Source of the DNA: Rhodopirellula sp.
GTDB lineage: Bacteria > Planctomycetota > Planctomycetia > Pirellulales > Thermoguttaceae
Assembly (NCBI GenBank): GCA_012728855.1
Contig: JAAYEH010000082.1
Coordinates: 1 to 47,579, forward strand
Reading direction: 5' to 3'
DNA length: 47,579 nt
Within the stretch, counting starts at the first letter, position 1, and each line of letters begins with the position of its first letter. The position numbers and the translations under genes are program-made. A model generated the notes under the pieces. It ran no database searches and had not been told where the DNA came from. It saw only the letters and a program-made list of their open reading frames with translations. Shown here in pieces: positions 8,048 to 16,964 of the stretch.

Positions 8048-9006
8048 AAACCCTGATTGTCGGCGGCGCCGGATACGTCGGCTCGGTCCTGAGCGAATCG
8101 CTCTGGCGGCAGGGGCACGATGTCACGGTATTCGATCTGTTGATGTTCGGCGACCGGTCGTTGCGGGCGCTGGTCGGACAGCCGCGTTTCCGCCTCGTTC
8201 GGGGCGACATTCGTGACGGACGAGCATTGGAGGAGGTGATTGCGGGCCACGACGCCGTTTGCCTGTTGGCGGCCATCGTCGGCGAACCGGCCTGCAATCG
8301 CGACGAGCGGACCGCGGTCGAGACGAACCTGGAGGGGGCGCTGAAAGTACTCGAAGCATCGCAACGGGCAGCGGTCGACCGCTTCGTCTTCAGTAGCACT
8401 TGCAGCAACTATGGGATTTCCGATGCAAACCTACTGGCCACCGAGGAGTCGCCGCTGAATCCGCTCTCCGTTTACAGTCGAACCAAGGTGGAGGCGGAAA
8501 AAGCGATCCTGGCGGCGGCCGATGAGCGGTTTTGCCCGACGGTGCTGCGGCTGAGCACCGCCTTCGGTGTCTCGCCCCGCATGAGGTTCGATCTCTTGGT
8601 GAGCGATTTCACGCTGGCCGCTCACCGCGACCGCAAGGTGGTAATCTACGGCGAGCAGTTCTGGCGGCCCTTCGTCCACATCCGCGACATGGCCGACGCC
8701 GTGCAGCTTGTGCTCGACGCGCCCGGCGAGACGGTCCGCGGCGAAGTCTTCAACATCGGCAGCAACGATGCCAACGTGCAGAAGGGCGAGTTGGGCCGGA
8801 TGGTGCAGAACGAGGTGGCCGGGGCCGAGTTGGAGTTCATCCCCGGCGGCACGGATCCCCGCAGTTACCGGGTCGACTTCAGCAAAGCGGCCGCCCGCCT
8901 CGGTTTCCGGCCGCAATGGACCGTCCGTCGCGGCATCCAAGAGGTTTACGAACTGCTGCAAAAGAACCACTGGCCGGACCCCGGCGACAAGTGTTACTAC
9001 AACTGA
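8044..9006 (+). CDS. NAD-dependent sugar epimerase/dehydratase (extended SDR)
   Basis: A 320-residue extended short-chain dehydrogenase. The cofactor motif GGAGYVG has glycines 7, 10 and 13, and the active site YSRTK places Tyr144 and Lys148. SSTCSNYG around residues 117-124 supplies the catalytic Ser/Thr. The family converts NDP-sugars (4-epimerisation, 4,6-dehydration or decarboxylation) in the cytoplasm; the exact reaction is unresolved. The start overlaps the nucleotidyltransferase stop (ATGA), suggesting the pair makes and modifies the same NDP-sugar. The DegT aminotransferase that follows after 12 bases may use the keto-sugar it forms. Confidence 0.93.
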   Translation: MKTLIVGGAGYVGSVLSESLWRQGHDVTVFDLLMFGDRSLRALVGQPRFRLVRGDIRDGRALEEVIAGHDAVCLLAAIVGEPACNRDERTAVETNLEGALKVLEASQRAAVDRFVFSSTCSNYGISDANLLATEESPLNPLSVYSRTKVEAEKAILAAADERFCPTVLRLSTAFGVSPRMRFDLLVSDFTLAAHRDRKVVIYGEQFWRPFVHIRDMADAVQLVLDAPGETVRGEVFNIGSNDANVQKGELGRMVQNEVAGAELEFIPGGTDPRSYRVDFSKAAARLGFRPQWTVRRGIQEVYELLQKNHWPDPGDKCYYN

Positions 9007-9018
9007 ACGTGGCCTGAT

Positions 9019-10194
9019 ATGACAACCGCCTCTCCGCTGAAATACCAGTTGTCCGACATCGACTACGACGAACGCGAAGTCGAGGCGGTCGCCGAGGTGA
9101 TCCGCGGCAAGTGGCTCTCGCTCGGCCCGAAGACGGCCGAGTTCGAGCAAAGTCTTGCCGAATTCCTCGGCGCGAAACATGCCGTGGCGGTATCGAGCTG
9201 CACGGCGGCGCTGCACCTGGCCATGCTCGCCTTGAAACTCGCCCCTGGCGACGAAGTGCTCGTGCCGAGCTATACCTTCGTTGCCACGGCCAACGCCATC
9301 ACCTATGTCGGCGCCAAGCCGGTCTTTGTCGATATTACCGGACCGGACGACCTCAACCTCGATCCCGATGACGTCGAAGCGAAGATCACGCCGAGGACCA
9401 AGGCGATTGTTCCGGTACACCTCGCGGGGTTCCCGGCCGATATGGACCGGATCATGGCGATCGCAAAAGAATATGATCTTGCCGTGATCGAAGACGCCTG
9501 CCACGCAATCGGCGGTCGATACGCCGGCGTCGCCGGGGAAGGTTCGATGGTCGCGATGGTCGGCACGCGCGGCAACGCCTCCTGCTTCAGCTTCTTCGCC
9601 AACAAGAGCCTGGTGACGGGCGAGGGGGGCATGTTCGTGACCAACGATGATGAGATTGCCGCGGCTGTCCGGCTGGCCCGTTCGCACGGGATGACCAAGT
9701 CGAGTTGGGACAAGGCCTCCGGCCGCGCGACGGACTACGATGTGAGAGAGGTGGGCTACAACTATCGCTGCACCGAACTGACTTCGGCTTTGGGACTGGT
9801 CCAGCTCGGCAAGTTGCCGGCCGCGATTCAGCGCCGGCGAGCGCTGGCCGCTCGCTACCACGCCAGGCTCGGCGGCGCCGAGGGCCTTTCGCTGCCGTTC
9901 GCCCCCCGGTTCGATCGAAGTTCACACTATCTCTTCCCCGTGCTGGTTGCCGACGCATCCGATCGCGATGCCTTCCGTCAGCGACTGCTCTCGCGCGGGA
10001 TTCAGACCAGCGTCCACTACCCGCCGGTCCATTGTTTTTCGCACTACCGGGAAGCGTGCCCCGATGCAACCGGTTTGACTCGGACTGTCGATGCGTCTCG
10101 TCGCGAAGCAACGCTCCCGCTGCATCCGCTGCTCGATGAGAACGACATCGACGCGATATCCGACGCCGTCCTCTGCGAAATAGGAGCATTGTGA
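9019..10194 (+). CDS. DegT/DnrJ/EryC1/StrS aminotransferase
   Basis: A 391-residue PLP enzyme of the sugar aminotransferase family, normal length. The PLP-phosphate region AVAVSSCTAALHLAML is near residue 60, the cofactor Asp is in VIEDACHAIGG (Asp159), and the Schiff-base lysine is Lys196 in FANKSLVTGEGG. It should transfer an amino group from Glu or Gln to an NDP-keto-sugar, making an amino sugar. It follows the epimerase after 12 bases and its stop overlaps the next start (GTGA). The same locus has a second DegT domain in the fusion gene at 11602, so two different amino sugars, or one diamino sugar, may be made. Confidence 0.94.
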   Translation: MTTASPLKYQLSDIDYDEREVEAVAEVIRGKWLSLGPKTAEFEQSLAEFLGAKHAVAVSSCTAALHLAMLALKLAPGDEVLVPSYTFVATANAITYVGAKPVFVDITGPDDLNLDPDDVEAKITPRTKAIVPVHLAGFPADMDRIMAIAKEYDLAVIEDACHAIGGRYAGVAGEGSMVAMVGTRGNASCFSFFANKSLVTGEGGMFVTNDDEIAAAVRLARSHGMTKSSWDKASGRATDYDVREVGYNYRCTELTSALGLVQLGKLPAAIQRRRALAARYHARLGGAEGLSLPFAPRFDRSSHYLFPVLVADASDRDAFRQRLLSRGIQTSVHYPPVHCFSHYREACPDATGLTRTVDASRREATLPLHPLLDENDIDAISDAVLCEIGAL

Positions 10195-10856
10195 TGCGGA
10201 TGGACGGCTTCCGAAAACGACTCTTTGACGCAACTCTGGCGGCGGCCGGCCTGGTGATTCTTGCCCCGTTGCTTGCCACGGTCGCGCTGGCCGTGCGTCT
10301 GGCGCTGGGAAGTCCGGTTCTCTTCCGCCAGCAGCGGGCCGGCCTGCACGGTAGAACATTCACGATGTACAAGTTTCGCACGATGAAGGATACCCGGGAT
10401 CAAGAGGGGCGTCTGCTTCCCGATGAACAGCGCGTCACCAGGCTCGGCCGGTTCCTGCGGAGCACGAGCCTCGACGAACTGCCGGAGCTGGTCAACGTGC
10501 TCCGCGGCGAGATGAGTCTGGTGGGTCCGCGGCCGTTGCTGCCGCAATACCTCGGCCGATACACACCCGAACAGGCTAGACGACATGAGGTCCGTCCCGG
10601 GCTGACCGGTCTGGCGCAAGTTCAGGGACGCCTTCGCCTCGGTTGGGAAGAGAGGTTTGCCCTGGACGTATGGTACGTCGATCACTGGACGTTCCTGCTT
10701 GATTTGAAAATCCTGCTCGTCACGGTCTGGAAGGTTCTTCGCCGCGAGGGCACCACGGCGATTTCCGAAGAGGTGCTAGTGGAGTTCCAAGGGACCGCCG
10801 CACGAGAACCGTCGCGAGCCGCGGACGGTCGATTGCTGGAGCATCCCTCATCATGA
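10191..10856 (+). CDS. Initiating sugar-phosphate transferase (PglC/WcaJ-type monotopic PGT)
   Basis: A 221-residue bacterial sugar transferase, the short PglC-like form. A single hydrophobic re-entrant segment near the N-terminus ([20 protein letters not shown]) is followed by the catalytic Asp-Glu pair in [17 protein letters not shown] and by [13 protein letters not shown]. It transfers a sugar phosphate from an NDP-sugar to undecaprenyl phosphate on the inner membrane and starts repeat-unit assembly. The GTG at 10191 overlaps the aminotransferase stop and has GGAG upstream; ATG 10194 is an equivalent choice. The C-terminal 30 residues beyond the core are unlike the family and may be a tail. 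The stop overlaps the HAD gene start. Confidence 0.94.
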   Translation: MMRMDGFRKRLFDATLAAAGLVILAPLLATVALAVRLALGSPVLFRQQRAGLHGRTFTMYKFRTMKDTRDQEGRLLPDEQRVTRLGRFLRSTSLDELPELVNVLRGEMSLVGPRPLLPQYLGRYTPEQARRHEVRPGLTGLAQVQGRLRLGWEERFALDVWYVDHWTFLLDLKILLVTVWKVLRREGTTAISEEVLVEFQGTAAREPSRAADGRLLEHPSS

Positions 10857-11599
10857 ATACCGGCAACTTGATCACCCGGCGGAGGAAGGCGATCGTCTTC
10901 GATCTCGACGACACGCTCTATCCGGAGCGACAATATGTCCTTAGCGGCATGAGCGCCGTAGCCGCTTGGGCAGAACGGCAATGGGGGACGCCGCGGGATC
11001 AGACCTTGGTGGAGTTGGAAGAGGAACTCCGCATTGGCGTTGCCAACCGCACCTTCGACGGCTGGCTTGTCCGGCAGGGGCTCGAACCGGCCCGCTGGGC
11101 GCCGGAGATGGTCCGTGTCTACCGTGAACATACGCCTGAAATCGCTCTGTTTGCGGATGTCGTTCCTCTGCTGTGGAGATGGCGCCGGAAGTATCGGCTC
11201 GGCGTGGTAACGGACGGATATCTCGAAGTTCAGCAGCGCAAGATCGCCGCCTGTCGATTGACTGAATACTTCGACGCGATCGTCTGTTCGGACGAACTGG
11301 GGCGCGATGCCTGGAAGCCGAGCACTCGCCCCTTTCTCCTCGTTCTCGAACGACTTGGCGTCGCTGCCGGCGACGCGGTTTACGTGGGGGACAATCCCGC
11401 CAAGGACTTTCGCGGCGCCAAGGAATTGGGAATGGGAACGATTCGAATACGTTGCCCCGAGGGATTACACAGCCATGCCGAGTCCGCGTCGTGCGACGAC
11501 GCGCCGGCTGCGGAGATTCTTCAATGGTCGGATCTGGAAGACGCCCTCGCCGCACTTGGCTGGACGTCTGCGGCCACACCTGTTTTACAAGTCGAGTGA
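10853..11599 (+). CDS. HAD-superfamily phosphatase
   Basis: A 248-residue class I HAD hydrolase. Motif I is VFDLDDTLYPE with nucleophile Asp17 and acid Asp19, motif II is the Thr in VVTDGYLEVQQRK, motif III is the Lys in DAWKPSTRPF, and motif IV is VYVGDNPAKDFRGAKE. The helical cap between motifs I and II fits subfamily IA. It probably removes phosphate from a sugar or aminoacyl intermediate in the cytoplasm. Its start overlaps the PGT stop (ATGA), and the ATP-grasp/DegT gene begins 2 bases after its stop. HAD and CarB-like ATP-grasp genes are often paired in capsule loci, so the two may act in one short pathway. Confidence 0.9.
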   Translation: MNTGNLITRRRKAIVFDLDDTLYPERQYVLSGMSAVAAWAERQWGTPRDQTLVELEEELRIGVANRTFDGWLVRQGLEPARWAPEMVRVYREHTPEIALFADVVPLLWRWRRKYRLGVVTDGYLEVQQRKIAACRLTEYFDAIVCSDELGRDAWKPSTRPFLLVLERLGVAAGDAVYVGDNPAKDFRGAKELGMGTIRIRCPEGLHSHAESASCDDAPAAEILQWSDLEDALAALGWTSAATPVLQVE

Positions 11600-11601
11600 C
11601 T

Positions 11602-13836
11602 ATGAACGCACCCGTGAATATCCTGTTTACCAGCGTGGGCCGTCGCGTGGAGCTGCTCCGCGTGTTTCGCAGCGCGTACCGGAGGCTAAAAATAACCGGT
11701 CGCATCGTCGCGGCCGACATGTCTCCCTTGGCGCCGGCCTTGCAGGTGGCCGACCGCGGCTATCTCGTACCGCCGTTGACGTCTCCCGATTACGTCGCGG
11801 AGCTTTTTCGGATCATCGAGCAAGAGCGGATCACCGCCGTCTTCCCCCTGATCGATCCGGATATTCCGGTGTTGGTTGAGCATCGGGAACATTTGGAATC
11901 CAGCGGTGCTCACTTGGCGCTGGTTTCCCGGCCGGGGGCGGAAGCAACCGCCGACAAATGGAAGACGGTTCAGTTCTTCCAGGAACTCGGCATTCCGACG
12001 GCGCAATCCTGGTTGCCGCACGAACTGGTCGCGGATCAGGCTGTTTATCCGCTATTTATCAAGCCGCGTTGCGGCAGCGCTTCGCAGCACACCTTCAAAG
12101 TGGAAGACGCCCGCCAACTGGAGTTTTTCTCCCGGTACGTGCCGAATCCGATCGTGCAGGAATTCCTCTCCGGTCCGGAGATCACCACGGACGTTGTCTG
12201 TGATCGGGCTGGGGAAGTGCTTTCGGTGTCCTCTCGCCAGCGGATTCAGGTCCGCGGCGGGGAAGTTGTCGTCGGCAAAACCGTGTTCGATCCGGATATC
12301 GCGGCCACCTCCGCCCGGATTGCTCGGGCGCTGGAGGCCGCCGGGCCGATTACCGTCCAGTGTATGCTCAACGGCGGCAGTCCCAAGTATACCGAGGTAA
12401 ACGCCCGCTTCGGAGGCGGCATTCCGTTGAGTGTGGCGGCGGGCGCCGATGGGCCTCTGCTGTTGTTAGCCAGACTCGCGGGCGTGCCGGTGGAGATTCC
12501 TCGGCCGGGCGCCTACCGGCAGCACCTCCACTTTTCGCGATTCGACGACTCCTGGTTCGGCAGCTTCGATCCGCGTCCGGCGGGCTCGGCGCCTCAGGTC
12601 GTGAGATTGCGAAGCATGAACGATTCCGGCAGTGCGCCGGACCTGCCGCCGGCGAGTTCCAACGGCCGCATCTACCTCTCGCCGCCCCACATGTCGGGCC
12701 GCGAACGGGAACGGTTGCTGGAAGCGTTTGATTCGAACTGGATCGCCCCGTTGGGGCCGCACGTCGATGCGTTCGAAGCGGAATTCGCCCGCGCAACCGG
12801 CGCCCGGGCAGCCGTGGCTTTGTCGAGCGGAACGGCGGCGCTGCACCTGGCGCTGACGGTGCTGGGAATCGGCCCCGGCGATCGGGTTGCCACCTCCACG
12901 CTGACGTTCGCGGCGTCGGCCAATGCGATCCGCTATGTCGGCGCCACGCCCGTCTTTATCGACAGCGAGCGGCGGACCTGGAATCTGGATCCGGAATTGC
13001 TTGCGGAAGAGATCGAGGCGAGCGTCCGCGGCGGCCAACCGTTGAAGGCCGTTCTGGCCGTCGATCTCTGCGGTCAGTGCGCCGACTATGAACCAATCCG
13101 CAAGCTCTGCCGTTTTTACGAGATCCCGCTGATCGAAGATGCGGCCGAAGCGTTGGGAGCGACGTATCAAGGCCGGGCGGCGGGGACGCTGGGCGACGTG
13201 GGATGTTTCTCGTTCAACGGCAATAAGATCATCACTACCAGCGGAGGTGGAATGCTCGTCAGCGACCGCCAAGACCTGGTCGACAAGGCCCGTTTTCTGG
13301 CCAGCCAGGCCCGCGACCCGGCCCCGCACTACGAACATTCGCACATCGGCTACAACTACCGCATGAGCAACTTGCTGGCTGCCGTCGGCCGGGGGCAACT
13401 GGAGGTTCTCGGCGACCGCGTTGCGGCGCGGCGGGCGAACTACGAGTTCTATCGCCGCGAGTTGGCCGACCTGCCCGGAGTCGAATTCATGCCGGAATTC
13501 GAGCGGGGCGTGTCGACTCGCTGGCTGACATGCCTGACGATTGATCCCGGCCGGTTCGGCGCCACCCGCGAAGATGTTCGCCTGGCGTTGGAAAGCGAGA
13601 ACATCGAATCGCGTCCGCTCTGGAAGCCGATGCACTTGCAGCCGGTTTACACCGGTTCGCCGGTTCGCGGCGGCTCGGTCGCGGAGCATTTGTTTCGCGA
13701 CGGACTCTGCTTACCCAGCGGCTCGAATCTCAGCGATGCCGATCGCCGGCGGGTGGTGGAAGCGCTGAGAACGGTGCATGACAAACGGGCTCCCGAGGCG
13801 CGTCTGTGGCATGAAAAGACAGCGGTGGAGGTTTAG
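11602..13836 (+). CDS. ATP-grasp ligase fused to DegT/DnrJ/EryC1/StrS aminotransferase
   Basis: A 744-residue two-domain enzyme in one uninterrupted frame. Residues 1 to about 335 are a CarB-like ATP-grasp ligase: N-terminal LFTSVGRRVELLR, the ATP-lid YPLFIKPRCGSAS at 149-161 and the metal site TEVNARFGGG at 264-273. Residues about 358-744 are a PglE-like sugar aminotransferase with IEDAAEALGA (Asp513) and Schiff-base Lys542 in FNGNKIITTSGGG. All main catalytic residues are present in both halves. The linker (340-357) is Ser/Pro/Gly-rich. ATP-grasp enzymes join a carboxylate to an amine, so the fusion may form an amino sugar and acylate it. Start 11602 follows the HAD stop by 2 bases; the open extension to 11452 is a shadow. 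Confidence 0.92.
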   Translation: MNAPVNILFTSVGRRVELLRVFRSAYRRLKITGRIVAADMSPLAPALQVADRGYLVPPLTSPDYVAELFRIIEQERITAVFPLIDPDIPVLVEHREHLESSGAHLALVSRPGAEATADKWKTVQFFQELGIPTAQSWLPHELVADQAVYPLFIKPRCGSASQHTFKVEDARQLEFFSRYVPNPIVQEFLSGPEITTDVVCDRAGEVLSVSSRQRIQVRGGEVVVGKTVFDPDIAATSARIARALEAAGPITVQCMLNGGSPKYTEVNARFGGGIPLSVAAGADGPLLLLARLAGVPVEIPRPGAYRQHLHFSRFDDSWFGSFDPRPAGSAPQVVRLRSMNDSGSAPDLPPASSNGRIYLSPPHMSGRERERLLEAFDSNWIAPLGPHVDAFEAEFARATGARAAVALSSGTAALHLALTVLGIGPGDRVATSTLTFAASANAIRYVGATPVFIDSERRTWNLDPELLAEEIEASVRGGQPLKAVLAVDLCGQCADYEPIRKLCRFYEIPLIEDAAEALGATYQGRAAGTLGDVGCFSFNGNKIITTSGGGMLVSDRQDLVDKARFLASQARDPAPHYEHSHIGYNYRMSNLLAAVGRGQLEVLGDRVAARRANYEFYRRELADLPGVEFMPEFERGVSTRWLTCLTIDPGRFGATREDVRLALESENIESRPLWKPMHLQPVYTGSPVRGGSVAEHLFRDGLCLPSGSNLSDADRRRVVEALRTVHDKRAPEARLWHEKTAVEV

Positions 13837-13924
13837 GATCATCGGATAAACGTGCGTCGAAAGATCGAAAGTTGCGAGAACGGGCGGACCGATGGCCAAG
13901 AGACTTTGATGTGCGAGAAGAGTT

Positions 13925-15106
13925 ATGTGCCGCATCGTGTACATCGTGACGCATCCGGTTACGGTACGAGTCTTCCTGACCGGGCAATTGCTCGACCTGC
14001 GTGAACGCGGTTTCCATGTGACGGTCATTAGTGCGCCGGGCAAAGAATTGGAGCCCGTCAATCGACTAAGTGGGATCCAATGCGTTCCTGTCCCGCTCGA
14101 ACGAGAGATATCGCCCTGGCACGATATCGTTAGCCTATGGAAACTTTACTGGATACTCCGAAAGCTCCGCCCCTCGATCGTCAACGCCGGCACGCCCAAG
14201 GCGGGGTTACTCGGAACGGTCGCCGCTTGGCTCAACGGCGTTCCAGTGCGGATGTACCTGGTTCACGGTTTGCGGCTGGAGACCGCTTCGGGCCTGAAGC
14301 GCCGCGTGCTATGGGTGGCGGAACGAGTAGCTTCCGCCTGTGCCACGCGTATTGCGTGCGTTAGCGAGAGCTTGCGGCAGGTTTACCTCCAGAACGGGCT
14401 TGCGGCTGCCGAGAAGACTGTCGTGCTTGCGCACGGTTCGTGTCAGGGCGTCGACACTCGCCGCTTCGCCGCCGGCAAGGAGTCGCTTCTTGCGGCTGCC
14501 GAACTCGGCGGTCGCTTGGGGCTTCCTCGCGAAACACCTGTGATCGGTTTTGTCGGTCGGCTCACACGAGACAAAGGAGTGGTGGAACTGTCCAGGATGT
14601 ATCAGAGCGTTCTGGAGAGGCTGCCCGCCTGTCGACTTTTGGTCGTGGGCGATTTCGAACCGGGCGACCGGGTGCCGCAGCCTTGTGTTGAGTACCTGAA
14701 AGGACATCCCCAGGTAATCGTGACCGGCTTCGTGGACAACCCGGAGTTATATTATCACTTGATGCAGGTCTTGGTACTACCTACCCATCGAGAGGGGTTT
14801 GGAAACGTGTTGCTGGAAGCCGCGGTAGCCGAAGTGCCGACGGTTGCGTTTCGAACGACGGGGACAGTTGATGCCGTTGAAGACGGCGTTACCGGATCAC
14901 TGGTTTCCCTCGGAGACGTGCCGGCCCTGACCGAAGCAGTGATGCGCTACATGGAGAACTCCGAGCTTCGGCGCAGCCATGGCCGGGCCGGTCACGACCG
15001 TGTGCTGCGCTGCTTTCGCTCCGAGCTGGTTTGGGATGCGGTTTACAACGAATACCTGCGATTGCTTGGGCAAAACATAGCAAGTACCTGCAAAACGGAT
15101 GCATGA
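13925..15106 (+). CDS. Glycosyltransferase family 4 (PglA-like)
   Basis: A 393-residue GT-B glycosyltransferase. The N-terminus RIVYIVTHPVTVRVFLTGQL resembles PglA/CapJ-type enzymes that add the second sugar to an undecaprenyl-linked amino sugar. The donor site includes IGFVGRLTRDKGVVELSR, and the EX7E motif in HREGFGNVLLEAA places Glu290 and Glu298. It follows the ATP-grasp/DegT gene after 88 bases, a larger gap than elsewhere in the run, with only a weak GAGAAG upstream of the ATG. Together with the PglC-like PGT and the PglE-like domain this suggests a Pgl-type initiation of the repeat unit. The acceptor specificity is inference. Confidence 0.9.
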   Translation: MCRIVYIVTHPVTVRVFLTGQLLDLRERGFHVTVISAPGKELEPVNRLSGIQCVPVPLEREISPWHDIVSLWKLYWILRKLRPSIVNAGTPKAGLLGTVAAWLNGVPVRMYLVHGLRLETASGLKRRVLWVAERVASACATRIACVSESLRQVYLQNGLAAAEKTVVLAHGSCQGVDTRRFAAGKESLLAAAELGGRLGLPRETPVIGFVGRLTRDKGVVELSRMYQSVLERLPACRLLVVGDFEPGDRVPQPCVEYLKGHPQVIVTGFVDNPELYYHLMQVLVLPTHREGFGNVLLEAAVAEVPTVAFRTTGTVDAVEDGVTGSLVSLGDVPALTEAVMRYMENSELRRSHGRAGHDRVLRCFRSELVWDAVYNEYLRLLGQNIASTCKTDA

Positions 15107-15147
15107 TTATGAGGTAGGATAAGTACTTAAGCGACACGAAGGCTTGT

Positions 15148-16875
15148 ATGGACGATCTCTGCAAGAGTACGGGAAAAAGGCAATTTCGACTCGCGACAAC
15201 TATGCTCAACTCGCAAAGTCTAATGCCGACGATGTGCAGAAACTCCGCTGCTAATCGCCTTTGCCCGTTTCGCTCTGCCGACTCCGAGCAGACTCCCAAC
15301 TTCCAATCGGGCGAACTAGTACGAGTCAAGAGCGCCGGGGAGATACGAGCCATGCTGGGTCGGCCGGAGTGCCGTCGAGCAGCGATGTTCACGGCCGATA
15401 TGGTCCGCTATTGCGGTGGAGTGTATCGTGTCGCGAGAGTGTCTGATGGAATGCCGGTGAAGTGCTCCGGCCACTTGCGAGTCTCGGCAGATGCGGTTGC
15501 GCTGGAAAACGTGATCTGCGGCGGCGAACCGGCCGGGACTTGCTCCCGACGTTGCTACCATTTGTGGAAAGAAGCATGGCTGGAAAGGGTCGAGGCTCTG
15601 CAGCCGTCCGGTCAATATGAGATGCCACTCGATGAAACATCGATCGGAGTCGGCGAAGGAAGCCACGATATCAAGCGACTACCGCACGACACCGACACCG
15701 AGGTTTCAACAACACAGAGAAATCGAACAGAGATTTCGAAAACACTGTCGCAGTTGATTACGCCCGGCAATCGCCTTTGGCAAGAGATCCTCGAACAGAC
15801 GCCCCACGACTTCTACCACATGCCGGGCTACGTTCGCCTCTCTGCCGACTTCGAAGGCGGGAAGCCACTCGGTTTCGTCGCGGAAGAAGGCGAATACCGG
15901 TTTTTTGTCCCTCTGGTTGTGCGGCCAATCCGCATCGAGGGCGCCTCGGACGAAGGTCTATTCGACGCAACCAGCCCTTACGGCTATCCCTCTCCGCTGT
16001 TGCAGGGACCGCCAGATGAACAAACGCGGGCGGCCTTCCTCGAGCGTGCTTTGAATCTCCTGCTCTGCGAACTCCGCCAGCGCGACGTGATCAGTCTGTT
16101 TCTGAGGCTTCATCCGCTCCTTCCGTTGCCGCGGAAACCGTTTTGCAGGCATGGCGTACTCGTCGAGCACGGCGAAACGGTGTTCCTGGACCTCACCCGA
16201 TCCGAGGAAGAGATCTGGCGGCAAACTCGCAAAAACTATCGGAGCCGAATCAATCGGGCGAGAAGAAGCGGCGCGATTACCCGGATGGACCGCGAGTGTG
16301 CGGATCTCGACAGATTTATCGAGATCTACTGGCAGACCATGCGGTCGGTCCGTGCCGACGACGAGTATTTCTTCTCCAGATGGTATTTCCACGAACTCAA
16401 AGACATTCTGGGCGGCGCGCTGCATCTGGGCACGGTCAAAATCGACGGCCGTATTGCCTGTGCCGGATTGTTCTCCGAAGTCGGCGGGATTGTGGAAGCG
16501 CATCTTCTCGGTTCTCGCCCCGAGTTTGTGAAGGCGGAGCCTGTGAAATTGATGATCGATTTCGCGCACCGTTGGGCGAAGGAGAGAGGCAATCGAGTCT
16601 TCCATCTGGGCGGCGGACGCGGAGCCAGTCACGACTCTATCTTTCAGTTCAAGTCGGGATTCTCCAGGTCGCGAAGCACGTTCCTTTCCTGGAGGGCGAT
16701 CATCTGCGACGCCCGCTACAACACACTGGTTCGGCGGTGGAACCTGCGCTATGCGGCGGATGCGGACAGCCCGGACGGATTCTTTCCTGCTTACCGGAAA
16801 ACCTCGTTCCGGGCATTGCCCGATCGCATCGCCTGCAGCGGTCCGACGCTGAGGAATGGTAACCGCGGGGATTGA
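15148..16875 (+). CDS. Cys-cluster domain fused to FemAB/CelD-like GNAT acyltransferase
   Basis: A 575-residue two-part protein. Residues about 50-150 form a small domain with GELVRVKSAGEIRAML, a conserved MVRYCGG, and VICGGEPAGTCSRRCYHLWK, so Cys89, Cys124, Cys132 and Cys136 are candidate metal or redox ligands. From memory, stand-alone proteins with this pattern occur beside polysaccharide genes in several phyla, but I know no named function. Residues about 190-560 are an Acetyltransf_6/FemAB-like acyltransferase (RKNYRSRINRARRSG; VFHLGGGRGASHDS; FKSGFSRSRS). The join is continuous. The start ATG 15148 has only a weak GAAGG upstream; later ATGs (15202, 15223) are possible and would keep both domains. 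Its stop overlaps the next open frame. Confidence 0.8.
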   Translation: MDDLCKSTGKRQFRLATTMLNSQSLMPTMCRNSAANRLCPFRSADSEQTPNFQSGELVRVKSAGEIRAMLGRPECRRAAMFTADMVRYCGGVYRVARVSDGMPVKCSGHLRVSADAVALENVICGGEPAGTCSRRCYHLWKEAWLERVEALQPSGQYEMPLDETSIGVGEGSHDIKRLPHDTDTEVSTTQRNRTEISKTLSQLITPGNRLWQEILEQTPHDFYHMPGYVRLSADFEGGKPLGFVAEEGEYRFFVPLVVRPIRIEGASDEGLFDATSPYGYPSPLLQGPPDEQTRAAFLERALNLLLCELRQRDVISLFLRLHPLLPLPRKPFCRHGVLVEHGETVFLDLTRSEEEIWRQTRKNYRSRINRARRSGAITRMDRECADLDRFIEIYWQTMRSVRADDEYFFSRWYFHELKDILGGALHLGTVKIDGRIACAGLFSEVGGIVEAHLLGSRPEFVKAEPVKLMIDFAHRWAKERGNRVFHLGGGRGASHDSIFQFKSGFSRSRSTFLSWRAIICDARYNTLVRRWNLRYAADADSPDGFFPAYRKTSFRALPDRIACSGPTLRNGNRGD

Positions 16876-16964
16876 ATCTCCCGCCCGGCGTGGATTACCA
16901 TGAGCAACGTTGCTTTCCCTTTTCGTGTTCCGCGCTTGGCGTCTTGGAATCGAGGAACCTGTTC

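Noticed and set aside
8431..9861. Minus-strand open frame of 476 codons opposite the epimerase and DegT genes
   Set aside because: Antisense to two genes with complete catalytic motifs; low-complexity His/Arg/Asp-rich translation.
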